Positions 1 to 6,765 of a DNA stretch of 9,563 bases are shown here, piece after piece. The DNA is from Acidimicrobiia bacterium. GTDB taxonomy: Bacteria > Actinomycetota > Acidimicrobiia > Acidimicrobiales > SZUA-35. Below the pieces are notes generated by a model. It did not search any database, was not told the DNA's origin, and saw only the letters and a list, made by a program, of their open reading frames with translations. Where the stretch lies: positions 1 through 9,563 of the forward strand of contig JAOUGG010000057.1 of NCBI GenBank assembly GCA_029857855.1, written 5' to 3'. Positions within the stretch are counted from its first letter, which is position 1; each line of letters opens with the position of its first letter. Both the position numbers and the translations under genes were made by a program.

Positions 1-2
1 CG

Positions 3-938
3 TTCGCCTCCTACGGCGACGTGGTCGAGCAGCTGCGGCCCGCGACGAGCCGCCTCGGATTCGGTGGTTCGGTTCTGCTGGCCGTGGTCGTGCTGGCCAA
101 TCTGGCCTCGCCGTCGCTGTCCCAGCTCGCCGCGCTGCCCGGCCTGACGCCCGGCAGGGCGGTGTGGGCCGACTGGAGCACTACGACGGTCACGAACGTC
201 ATCCCCGGTGGCAGCGCGCTGTCGATCGGCCTCATCTGGGCCATGTACCGCTCGTTCGGGCTGGCCCGGGCCGCCATCGCCCGGTCGATCGTGGTCACCG
301 GGGTCGGCGACATCCTGGTCAAGCTCGGCACGCCGCTGCCGGCGCTGCTCTGGCTCTGGACCCAGCGCCCGGTCAGCGGAGCCCTGGCCCAGGCGGCCGT
401 GCTCGCCGCCGCCCTGTTCGCGGGCGCCGTCACGCTGCTCGCCGTCGTCGTCTCCGGCCCGGCGACCGCCGCCCGGCTCGGACGACTGCTCAATCGCCTG
501 CCGGTCGCCGGCCGCGGCTGGCCGGCCCGGCTCGAGGAGCTTCGAGTCGACACCGTCAGCCTGATCGGGAGCCGGGGGCTGGCCCTGGCCGCCGCCACCG
601 TCGCCGGCCACGCCAACCTCTACCTCCTCCTGGTGCTGTGCCTGCGAGCCGTCGGGGTGGAGCGGACCACGCTCGGTTGGGCCCCCATCCTGGCCGCTTT
701 CGCCTTCGGCCGTCTCGTGACCGCGCTCCCGATCACGCCGGGCGGCCTGGGGGTCATGGAGGTCGGGCTGACCGGTGCGTTGAGCGCCGTCGGATCGGCG
801 CCGTCCGCCGCCCTCGTCGCTGGAGTACTGCTCTTCCGTGCGGTCAGTTTCGCGCTGCCGCTGCCGCTCGGTGCGGTCGGTCTGTTGGCCTGGAATCTCA
901 GGAGGCCGTCTGTCGGTCTCCGGCCAGGGTCGTCATGA
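3..938 (+). CDS. UPF0104 / flippase-like (LPG synthase TM-domain type) membrane protein, 5' partial
   Basis: The reading frame is open from the window edge, so the true start lies upstream; 311 residues are visible. A GTG at 21 is in frame but looks internal. The visible part is almost entirely hydrophobic, with roughly six to seven membrane segments (for example near residues 20-36, 92-118, 128-150, 192-215, 226-242 and 266-297). Two motifs match the UPF0104/COG0392 family: a PGGSA-type motif at residues 68-72, and LPITPGGLGVMEVGLTGAL at 242-260, the family's PGG-G-E signature. The family includes the membrane part of lysylphosphatidylglycerol synthase (MprF) and many stand-alone proteins thought to move or handle lipids. 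No catalytic aminoacyl-transfer domain follows, so lipid flipping or transport is the better guess and the substrate is unknown. The 3' end overlaps the convergent amidohydrolase by 41 bp. The family call is solid; the function is inferred. Confidence 0.85.
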   Translation, partial: FASYGDVVEQLRPATSRLGFGGSVLLAVVVLANLASPSLSQLAALPGLTPGRAVWADWSTTTVTNVIPGGSALSIGLIWAMYRSFGLARAAIARSIVVTGVGDILVKLGTPLPALLWLWTQRPVSGALAQAAVLAAALFAGAVTLLAVVVSGPATAARLGRLLNRLPVAGRGWPARLEELRVDTVSLIGSRGLALAAATVAGHANLYLLLVLCLRAVGVERTTLGWAPILAAFAFGRLVTALPITPGGLGVMEVGLTGALSAVGSAPSAALVAGVLLFRAVSFALPLPLGAVGLLAWNLRRPSVGLRPGSS

Positions 939-2172
939 CCCGCAGGAGGGTGTCGGCGCCCATGGCCAGATGCTCCGGATCGGTGTGTTCGGCCGGATTG
1001 TGGCTGATGCCCTTGTGGCTGGGAGTGAAGATCATCGCCGTCGGGCAGATCCGGGACATCATCTGGGCGTCGTGACCGGCACCCGATGGCATTCGCATCG
1101 TCGTCGCCCCGGCCGCCCGGGCGGCCGACTCGACCAGTTCGACGACGCCGGCATCGAACACCACGGGATCGAAGCGGGCCAGTGAACGGGTGGAGATCGT
1201 CACCCCTTCGGCGGGGGCCAGCCGGTCGAGCTCGGCCTGGAGCCGCTTCTCGGCCCGGGTCAGGATCTCGTTGTCGGTGTTGCGCAGGTCCACGGTGATG
1301 GTGGCGGTCGCCGCTACCACATTGACCAGGTTCGGGTGCAGGTCGATCATGCCGACAGTCCCGACCTGCGGATGACCGAGCTCATCGGCCAACGCCCGCA
1401 CGAAGGTGGCCACTGCGGCGGCGACGTAGCCGGCGTCGTGGCGTAGTCGCATCGGAGTGGTGCCGGCGTGGTTCGACTGGCCCTCGATCGTCACCTCGGT
1501 CCAGGAGATGCCCTGCACGCTCTCGACGACGCCGATGTCGAGACCCTCCTCGGCGAGCACCGGCCCCTGCTCGATGTGCAATTCGACGAAGGCATGCGGG
1601 ACCAGTCCCGGACACGGGGAGGGCCCCAGGTAGCCGATGCGGTCGAGCTCGTCGCCCACGACGGCCCCGTCGATGCCGTCCGTCCGATGCGCCTGCTCGA
1701 GACCCATGCCGCCGACGTAGACGAGCGATCCCATCATGTCGGGTGCGAAACGGGCACCCTCCTCGTTCGAGAAGAAGGCGACGGCCAGTGGCCGGGCCGG
1801 AACGAAGCCGGCGGTGGCCAGAGTTTCGATCACCTCGATGCCGGCCAGCACGCCGAGGTTGCCGTCGTAGCGACCACCGGTGGCCACCGTGTCGATGTGG
1901 CTGCCGGTCATGACCGGCGCCAGATCCCGGGCGCCGGCCGGCATCGATTCGGGGCGCCAGACGCCGACCACGTTGCCGATGCCGTCGATCGTGATGTCGA
2001 GGCCCAGGTCGGTCATCCACGTCACGACGAGATCGCGACCCGCCTTGTCGGCGTCGGTGAAAGCCAGGCGCGAACAGCCCGTCGTGCCGTCGATTCCGCC
2101 GATGTCGGACAGTTCGATCAGGCGGGCCAGAAGCCGCTCGATGTCGATGCGCAGGTCGGGCTGGGGCGACAC
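898..2172 (-). CDS. M20-family Zn-dependent amidohydrolase (N-carbamoyl-L-amino acid hydrolase / allantoate amidohydrolase type)
   Basis: The predicted 424-residue cytosolic enzyme belongs to the M20 amidohydrolase branch that includes AllC, HyuC and ureidoglycolate/beta-ureidopropionate hydrolases, close to the family's usual 400-430 residues. The two-metal site is intact: H92 in GSHIDTV, D103 in GGRYDGNLG, E137/E138 in FSNEEGARF, H199 in ELHIEQGP and H391 in GISHNPAEH. The substrate and dimer-interface motifs NHAGTTPM (H235), R244, D246 and GAGHDA (H367) are also present. Such enzymes release ammonia and CO2 from N-carbamoyl groups in purine (allantoate) or pyrimidine/hydantoin breakdown. 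Which substrate is used cannot be read from the motifs, and no allantoinase, hydantoinase or transporter is in view. The GTG start at 2172 has a GGAG site 6 nt upstream. The frame stays open to 2403, but that extension is low-complexity Arg/Ser and lies antisense-free within the DinB-like gene, so it is rejected. It is probably co-transcribed with that gene. Confidence 0.9.
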   Translation of the reverse strand: MSPQPDLRIDIERLLARLIELSDIGGIDGTTGCSRLAFTDADKAGRDLVVTWMTDLGLDITIDGIGNVVGVWRPESMPAGARDLAPVMTGSHIDTVATGGRYDGNLGVLAGIEVIETLATAGFVPARPLAVAFFSNEEGARFAPDMMGSLVYVGGMGLEQAHRTDGIDGAVVGDELDRIGYLGPSPCPGLVPHAFVELHIEQGPVLAEEGLDIGVVESVQGISWTEVTIEGQSNHAGTTPMRLRHDAGYVAAAVATFVRALADELGHPQVGTVGMIDLHPNLVNVVAATATITVDLRNTDNEILTRAEKRLQAELDRLAPAEGVTISTRSLARFDPVVFDAGVVELVESAARAAGATTMRMPSGAGHDAQMMSRICPTAMIFTPSHKGISHNPAEHTDPEHLAMGADTLLRVMTTLAGDRQTAS

Positions 2173-2178
2173 GGTTTT

Positions 2179-2182
2179 CTCC
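2179..2182 (-). promoter_or_regulatory. Ribosome binding site deciding the amidohydrolase start
   Basis: On the minus strand GGAG is followed by 6 nt and then GTG at 2172. It sits in the short gap after the DinB-like stop codon and favours this start over the longer frame reaching into the upstream gene. Confidence 0.6.
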
Positions 2183-2230
2183 GGATGGTCGTCGGCGGCA
2201 CCGGGACCGGGCCGACCGACGGCCGACCGG

Positions 2231-2800
2231 CTACTGCGACGCCTCGTTGATCGCTTCGAAACCCTTCTCCACGTCGACCAGATGATGGACCGGATCGTGC
2301 AGCAGGTACTGGGCGAAACTAGCAGCGGTGAACGCCGATCCGTCGGACCGCAGGCCGGTTCGCTCCCACTGGTCGCCGCGGACCTTGTCGAGCAGGTCGG
2401 CAAAGCGGCCGGCGTTGACCGCGAGGTCGTAGCTGATCTTGTTGGCGTCCTGGCTGCGGTAGTTGTCCTCGATCGCCGTGGCGTCCTGATCCCAGTTGGC
2501 GAACGTGGGATGCTTCTTCTTCAGTATGAGCAGGAGCCGCTCGGCGGCCAGGCCGTAGACGTCACGAACGTGGGCCCCGTACTCGAGCGCCGACCACTGG
2601 GGCGGCTGCCCGGACGGCACCGGCGGCCGCGTCCCCACGATGTCGCCGCGGCGAAGCACGCCACGCCAGGCGGCGGCGTTGGCCCGGACCCGTCCGGCCA
2701 CCTCGTCAGGCGGCACGCTGGAGGCGTCGAAGCCGCACTCGGGGCAGGGTTCGTTCAGAACCCAGGTCCAGTCCTTGGTGTCCGGGAGTGGATGTTCCAT
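2231..2800 (-). CDS. DinB-family (DinB/YfiT-like metalloenzyme fold) protein
   Basis: This 189-residue protein looks like a DinB/YfiT-type four-helix bundle. The family usually carries three metal-binding histidines. Here H77 (in WSALEYGAHVRD) and H168 plus H172 or H173 (in LLHDPVHHLVDV) fit that pattern. Members include thiol-dependent transferases, often using mycothiol or bacillithiol in Gram-positives, but most are uncharacterised. The N-terminus carries a CPECGFD motif at residues 19-25, ahead of the bundle; a single CxxC cannot form a full zinc knuckle alone, but it could be a thiol or metal site. The ATG at 2800 is preceded 6 nt upstream by a TAGTGT box, so the message may be leaderless. 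The stop is 58 bp before the amidohydrolase start on the same strand, which suggests a two-gene operon. The fold is likely; the reaction is unknown. Confidence 0.8.
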   Translation of the reverse strand: MEHPLPDTKDWTWVLNEPCPECGFDASSVPPDEVAGRVRANAAAWRGVLRRGDIVGTRPPVPSGQPPQWSALEYGAHVRDVYGLAAERLLLILKKKHPTFANWDQDATAIEDNYRSQDANKISYDLAVNAGRFADLLDKVRGDQWERTGLRSDGSAFTAASFAQYLLHDPVHHLVDVEKGFEAINEASQ

Positions 2801-2806
2801 ACCTCG

Positions 2807-2837
2807 ACACTAACCCCGAGCGACAAGGGCCGGTCAA
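2807..2837 (-). promoter_or_regulatory. Probable leaderless promoter of the DinB-like/amidohydrolase operon
   Basis: On the minus strand TTGACC (2832-2837) is followed by a 19-nt spacer and TAGTGT (2807-2812), and the ATG begins 6 nt later at 2800. A -10 box ending 6 nt before the start codon is the usual layout of actinobacterial leaderless genes. The 19-nt spacer is long. It lies just past the phoX hairpin, where a new promoter would be expected. Confidence 0.45.
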
Positions 2838-2843
2838 TCGGAT

Positions 2844-2872
2844 GGCCCCCGAGCCCGGACGGCTCGGGGGCC
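2844..2872 (-). terminator. GC-rich hairpin terminator downstream of phoX
   Basis: A perfect 12-bp inverted repeat (GGCCCCCGAGCC and its complement) flanks a 5-nt loop, 8 nt past the phoX stop codon. There is no U-tract on the minus strand, as is common for hairpin terminators in GC-rich actinobacteria. It separates phoX from the next operon. Confidence 0.65.
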
Positions 2873-2880
2873 GACCCGAA

Positions 2881-4725
2881 TCAGGAACCGATGATGCCGC
2901 CGTCCTTACGTTGCAGGACGATCGTCGAGTCGCGGGGTACCGGATCGCCGAGGAAGGGGAACAGTGTGAGCTCCGGATCGCCGTTGCCGGGGTGCTGGAT
3001 GTTGAGGAACATCGTGCGCCGATCCGGCGTAACGGCGATGCCCGTCACCTCGCAGCCTTTCGGGCCGCTGAACAAGCGCCTGATCTCACCGGTGGAGGGG
3101 TCGGCGACCAGCATCTGATCGTTGGCGCCCTGGGGCTGGGTTCCGTCGGTCTCGATGAACACCCGGCCGTCGGGATCGGCCCACAGGCCATCCGGTGATC
3201 CGAACCCGTAGTCGGTGTTCGTGGTCGACGAGGCAAGGATGAAGATGTCCCACTCGAAGCTGGTCCCGACGTGGCGGTCGCTGTCGCGCCAGCGGATGAT
3301 GTGACCGTCGGGGTTCGGGGCCTGCGGGTTGGCGGCGTCGGCCTCGGTCCGGCGGGTGTTGTTGGTGAGCGTGCAGTAGACGTCGCCGTTCGGCGCCACC
3401 GTGGTCCACTCCGGCCGGTCCATCGGCGTTGCGCCGGCGGCGTCGGCCGCCATGCGGGCGAAGGTCAGGACCTCGTCCATGGAGGAGAACACGGCTGCGA
3501 CATCGGGGTTGTTGAGGCTGAGTTCGAGCCAGTCGCCGCTGCCGTCCTCGTTGAACCGGGCGACATAGAGCGTCCCGTGGTCGAGCGGTGACTGGCCCTT
3601 GGCGATCATCGACTTGTAGTTGCGGGCGGAGACGAACTTGTAGATGTAGTCGAAGCGCTCGTCGTCACCCATGTAGACGACGACACGGCCGCCCCGCCCG
3701 ACGGTGGTGGCCGCACCCTCGTGCTTCACCCGACCGAGGGCGGTGCGTTTCACCGGCTTGCGGTCGGGGCGGTTGGGGTCGATCTCGACCACCCAGCCGA
3801 AGCGGTTGCCCTGGTTGGCGTAGTCGGGATTGGACAGGTCGAAACGGGGATCGTACAGATGCCAGCCGTAGTCGAACCCGGTCGTGCTGAAGCCGTAGCG
3901 TTGCTGGGCGTCGTTGCCCACCCAGCCCGCTTCCTCGGTGCCGAAGTACCCGTTGAAGTTCTCCTCACAGGTCAGGTAGGTACCCCACGGGGTGTAGCCG
4001 TTGGCGCAGTTGTTGAGGGTGCCCTGGAATTCGTTACCGGCGGCGTTCTCGATCAGCGGGCTGCCGGCGACCGGGCCGCTGAATTCGACGGGCGTGTTGA
4101 CGGTGATGCGGCGTGACCGGTCACTCGGCACCACCTGCCAGGTGCCCGAATTGTCGCGCATGATCTCGATGGCGCTGCAGCCGTGGGCCGCCTGTGACAC
4201 GGCGACCTGCTCGGCCGAGCTCGGGAGCGCCTGCCCGAACACGTGGCCGTTGGTGCCGAACTCGTGGTTCATGACCAGCACACCGTGGTCGTTGCTCTTG
4301 TGATCGAGGGGGAAAAACCACATGCCGTCGTGGCCGATGCCCACCTGATCCGACTGGTCGGCGGCCGACGAGACCGGCCACGAGAAGTCGGGCGTACCGC
4401 TCGACAGCGGCGTCCCCCACGGGACCAGGACCTCGATGGTGTAGTCGGGGGAAACCACCGCCTGACCGGAGAAGTTGAGCGGGATCGGCTCGAAACCGAC
4501 GAGCGGGCGGGGCGATGGACGACCGGACTGGTTCTTCGCCCCGGCGGCAACGGCTCGGGAGGCGGCGCTCGCCGGCGACACGAACAGCGTGCCGATTGCC
4601 CCGGCCAGCGTGCCGCCGAGCACCATACGGCGACCGATACGGGCATTCAGGATGTCCTCGAATGGTCGGTTGCCGGAGGTGTTGGTGGCGGGCGCGTCAT
4701 CGTGAATGGTTTCGGGATCATGCAT
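2881..4725 (-). CDS. phoX: PhoX-family alkaline phosphatase (DUF839), Tat-exported
   Basis: The 614-residue predicted protein is a PhoX-type phosphatase, an extracytoplasmic beta-propeller enzyme using Fe and Ca ions to release phosphate from organic phosphoesters. The N-terminus has a twin-arginine signal: GRRMVLGG with R32 and R33, a hydrophobic stretch, and an Ala-x-Ala type cleavage site near residue 54. Family motifs in order: VMNHEFG near 151-157, GYTPWGTYLTCEEN at 243-256 (C253 is the expected iron ligand, E254/E255 nearby), VKHEGA around 333-337, YMGDDERFDYIYKF at 351-364, MDRPEW at 435-440 and a C-terminal GPKGCEVTGIAVTPD segment near 555-568. The ATG at 4725 has GGAG 8 nt upstream; an open extension to 4824 would run back across the promoter and adds no signal-peptide logic. 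PhoX is typically phosphate-starvation controlled, but no convincing Pho box is visible. It seems monocistronic, with its own promoter and terminator. Confidence 0.93.
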   Translation of the reverse strand: MHDPETIHDDAPATNTSGNRPFEDILNARIGRRMVLGGTLAGAIGTLFVSPASAASRAVAAGAKNQSGRPSPRPLVGFEPIPLNFSGQAVVSPDYTIEVLVPWGTPLSSGTPDFSWPVSSAADQSDQVGIGHDGMWFFPLDHKSNDHGVLVMNHEFGTNGHVFGQALPSSAEQVAVSQAAHGCSAIEIMRDNSGTWQVVPSDRSRRITVNTPVEFSGPVAGSPLIENAAGNEFQGTLNNCANGYTPWGTYLTCEENFNGYFGTEEAGWVGNDAQQRYGFSTTGFDYGWHLYDPRFDLSNPDYANQGNRFGWVVEIDPNRPDRKPVKRTALGRVKHEGAATTVGRGGRVVVYMGDDERFDYIYKFVSARNYKSMIAKGQSPLDHGTLYVARFNEDGSGDWLELSLNNPDVAAVFSSMDEVLTFARMAADAAGATPMDRPEWTTVAPNGDVYCTLTNNTRRTEADAANPQAPNPDGHIIRWRDSDRHVGTSFEWDIFILASSTTNTDYGFGSPDGLWADPDGRVFIETDGTQPQGANDQMLVADPSTGEIRRLFSGPKGCEVTGIAVTPDRRTMFLNIQHPGNGDPELTLFPFLGDPVPRDSTIVLQRKDGGIIGS

Positions 4726-4733
4726 CGCAGTTG

Positions 4734-4737
4734 CTCC
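4734..4737 (-). promoter_or_regulatory. Ribosome binding site deciding the phoX start
   Basis: On the minus strand GGAG is followed by 8 nt and the ATG at 4725, supporting the start that leaves a normal-length Tat leader. Confidence 0.6.
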
Positions 4738-4772
4738 AGGTAGATCGGTGTGGAACTTCTTGTACCTCCCGA

Positions 4773-4801
4773 ACATTACGCTTCTGTGACATCGGGCGCA
4801 A
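4773..4801 (-). promoter_or_regulatory. Candidate sigma70-like promoter of phoX
   Basis: On the minus strand TTGCGC (4796-4801) is followed by a 17-nt spacer and TAATGT (4773-4778). This predicts a leader of roughly 40 nt before the ATG at 4725 that contains its GGAG site. The match is good for the -10 box and partial for the -35 box. Confidence 0.45.
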
Positions 4802-4839
4802 CTGGAAGCGAAGCAATTCCCCAACGGCAGGCGGCGGTG

Positions 4840-6651
4840 CTACCAGTACTCCTCGTAGTGGATGTTCCCCAACTGATGCCGCCGGCTGAGCATGAATCCC
4901 CGCCTGGTCAGCAGTTCAACAACACCCTCGGGCTCCGGGAAGTGGTCGTCGCCTTCGGCGTCGACCTCGGGCAGACCGATCATGGCCGGGTTGCCGCACA
5001 GGTAGACGTTGGTGGTCGCGGGATCGAGTTCGACCCCGAGTTCGCGGGGGAACGTGTCGTCGCTCAGTAGGTCCTGGATGTAGCGCTTCGGGACGTCGGG
5101 CTCCCGCGTCGGCAACGGCAGGTAGTGGTAGTTGGGGTACCTGGCCGCCAGCGCCTCGTGTTTGGCGCGGTACCCGAGATCGGCCCAGTGGCGGACCGTG
5201 ACGGCCGAAACGATCGGCCCGAAGTGGCCCTTCGACAGCAGCTCGACCACCATCGCGTTGTGCGGGGCCTCGCCGGTGCCGGTCGACAGGAACACCACCG
5301 TCGACGCCGGATCGTCGACCGCGGACAGCGTGTACCGACCGGTGACCTTCGGGCCGAGATAGATCCGATCGCCGGGTCGTTTCAGTGCCAGCCTCGGGGT
5401 GAGCCCGGGCACGTGTCCGTCGCTCGGCGGCACGAGCACGATGTAGAACTCGAGCTCCTCGCCGCTGGTGTCGGCCGCCAGGTAACCCCGCTCATCGAAG
5501 ATGCGACACGAAATCGAGTAGGAGCGCCGCACCAGTTTGAACCACTTGTCGTCGAGGCCGGGATCGACGACGTCGTCGATCCGCTCCTCCCAGTACCCGA
5601 GGCCGAGCGAAGCGTACTGACCGGGGATGTGCGATGTCCGGCCGCCGTCGGGACGAACCCGCAGCACCCACAGATCCGAGTGGGTCGGCTCGAATTTGGT
5701 GATCGTGGCGTTGTAGTGCTCCGCCCGCAACTCGTCGACGACGCCCGGGAGTCGTTGGCGGACGGCGATGTCGTCGAGCTCGGGGGTCAGGTCGACCTGG
5801 GGAAACAGCGCCTCGGCGATTCGGCGGCCGATGTTGAAACCATCGGCCACCGGGAAGCGACCGGCGGCCTCGGACTCGGATCCGACGAACCAGATCCGCC
5901 CGGACGCCGCCGCCTCGTCGGTGAGACCCACGGAGGACGGTTCGACCAGGACCCGACTCCCGGCGAAGACGACGTGATCGAACTCGAGGTCGGGTGTCAT
6001 CCGGCCGTCGAAGTAGGCCACCGGGAACCCGTCGACGATGGCGAGCGAGTCGAGTGCTCCCCGGTAGAGCACGGTGGCCTTGCGCTCCCGCTCCAGCGTG
6101 CGTAGGACGTTGTCGCCGGCGGGCGACAGCAGTTTCGCATCGAGCCCGGCGGCGGCCAGGACCACCCTCCCACCTGCCCCGGCGAGCTGGGCGGCGATCT
6201 CGACCGCGTGGTCGGTGTTGCCGACCACGAGCACGTCGCGGTCGACGAGGTCGACCGGGACCGCGTCGACGTGTATCCGCGACCCGTCGGCCGGGATGGT
6301 CACCTCCGGCGTCCAGGCGGGATCCGGTGCCCGCACCGTGACCGCGGCCGCCGCCGCTGTATAGGTTCGCTTCGAGGTCCGCACCACGACGTGGTCGCCA
6401 TCGGATCCCTCATCGTGAGGCAACTCGATCGCCTCGACCGGTTCGTCGTAGCCGACGTCGAGCGCCTCCCGACCGACGAGCTCGGGATAGGCGACGCTCA
6501 GGCCGGCCTCGACGACCCGCACCCGGAGCCCCGAGCGTTGCGACGAGATCGCCAGCGACAATCCGGCGGCCATCCCACCGATGACCACGAGGTCGTAGTC
6601 ACTCGTCTGGCGATCGTGGTCGGTTGCGTCCATCTCGGCGGACTGGTTCAC
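4840..6651 (-). CDS. Two-domain flavoprotein: disulfide-reductase-like FAD/NAD(P) module fused to bacterial ferredoxin/flavodoxin-NADP+ reductase
   Basis: The 603-residue protein joins two redox modules. Residues about 18-285 resemble the pyridine nucleotide-disulfide oxidoreductase fold: a dinucleotide motif VVIGGMAAG near 22-30, a second Rossmann motif LVVGNTDHA near 141-149, and RIWFVGSES near 252-260 where the family normally has a GD. This half contains no cysteine at all, so no redox disulfide exists. Residues about 310-603 are a bacterial Fpr-type reductase: IPGQY at 342-346, the FAD motif RRSYSIS at 375-381, NADP-binding STGTGEAP at 456-463, YLCGNP at 550-555, and the typical C-terminal aromatic ending NIHYEEYW. 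The C-terminal half probably moves electrons between NADP(H) and ferredoxin or flavodoxin. The role of the N-terminal half is unknown; it may be a second NAD(P)H entry site or a docking domain. The GTG at 6651 has GAGGGG 8 nt upstream; an ATG at 6699 lacks a good site. It is divergent from the DUF2797 gene. Confidence 0.85.
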   Translation of the reverse strand: MNQSAEMDATDHDRQTSDYDLVVIGGMAAGLSLAISSQRSGLRVRVVEAGLSVAYPELVGREALDVGYDEPVEAIELPHDEGSDGDHVVVRTSKRTYTAAAAAVTVRAPDPAWTPEVTIPADGSRIHVDAVPVDLVDRDVLVVGNTDHAVEIAAQLAGAGGRVVLAAAGLDAKLLSPAGDNVLRTLERERKATVLYRGALDSLAIVDGFPVAYFDGRMTPDLEFDHVVFAGSRVLVEPSSVGLTDEAAASGRIWFVGSESEAAGRFPVADGFNIGRRIAEALFPQVDLTPELDDIAVRQRLPGVVDELRAEHYNATITKFEPTHSDLWVLRVRPDGGRTSHIPGQYASLGLGYWEERIDDVVDPGLDDKWFKLVRRSYSISCRIFDERGYLAADTSGEELEFYIVLVPPSDGHVPGLTPRLALKRPGDRIYLGPKVTGRYTLSAVDDPASTVVFLSTGTGEAPHNAMVVELLSKGHFGPIVSAVTVRHWADLGYRAKHEALAARYPNYHYLPLPTREPDVPKRYIQDLLSDDTFPRELGVELDPATTNVYLCGNPAMIGLPEVDAEGDDHFPEPEGVVELLTRRGFMLSRRHQLGNIHYEEYW

Positions 6652-6659
6652 GGTCGTTT

Positions 6660-6665
6660 CCCCTC
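6660..6665 (-). promoter_or_regulatory. Ribosome binding site deciding the fused flavoprotein start
   Basis: On the minus strand GAGGGG is followed by 8 nt and GTG at 6651. The alternative ATG at 6699 has only a weak upstream match, so the 603-residue form is preferred. Confidence 0.6.
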
Positions 6666-6722
6666 GGGACGATACGTTCGGGCATGCTGTGCGGTTCATG
6701 ATTCCACAGGGTTCTCACCGCT

Positions 6723-6736
6723 CGCACGATCGTGCG
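6723..6736. promoter_or_regulatory. 14-bp perfect palindrome in the divergent promoter region (candidate operator)
   Basis: CGCACGATCGTGCG is perfectly self-complementary with no spacer. It sits 17 bp upstream of the TATCAT box of the DUF2797 gene, over its expected -35 position, and upstream of the divergent flavoprotein gene. This location suits a dimeric repressor or activator. Chance occurrence in GC-rich DNA is possible. Confidence 0.4.
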
Positions 6737-6753
6737 CCGTCCCGGCGGCCTCG

Positions 6754-6759
6754 TATCAT
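6754..6759 (+). promoter_or_regulatory. -10 box of a probable leaderless promoter for the DUF2797 gene
   Basis: TATCAT ends 6 nt before the GTG at 6766, so transcription would begin at or next to the start codon. No Shine-Dalgarno sequence precedes that GTG, which fits a leaderless message. No clear -35 hexamer is seen; the palindrome occupies that position. Confidence 0.5.
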
Positions 6760-6765
6760 CGAACG

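Noticed and set aside
2173..2403. N-terminal extension of the amidohydrolase frame
   Set aside because: It overlaps the DinB-like gene on the same strand in another frame, reads as Arg/Ser-rich composition, and a proper GGAG-GTG start exists at 2172.
1468..3118. Long plus-strand open frames (1468-2250, 1880-3118) across the amidohydrolase, DinB-like gene and phoX
   Set aside because: They have no domain signature and cross two intergenic gaps, the promoter and the hairpin of the real minus-strand genes.
4753..4774. Possible Pho box: two GTTC units on the minus strand upstream of phoX
   Set aside because: The units are 18 nt apart instead of 11 or 22 and the rest of each unit (GGG, CAC) does not agree.
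4803..4819. Short GGAA/TTCC inverted repeat as a terminator for the fused flavoprotein gene
   Set aside because: The arms are only 4 bp, too weak to support a terminator call.
4726..4824. 33-residue extension of PhoX
   Set aside because: It crosses the best promoter match and places Cys-rich sequence before an otherwise normal Tat leader.
6208..6765. N-terminal extension of the DUF2797 frame
   Set aside because: It is antisense to the well-supported flavoprotein gene, and a leaderless-type promoter precedes GTG 6766.
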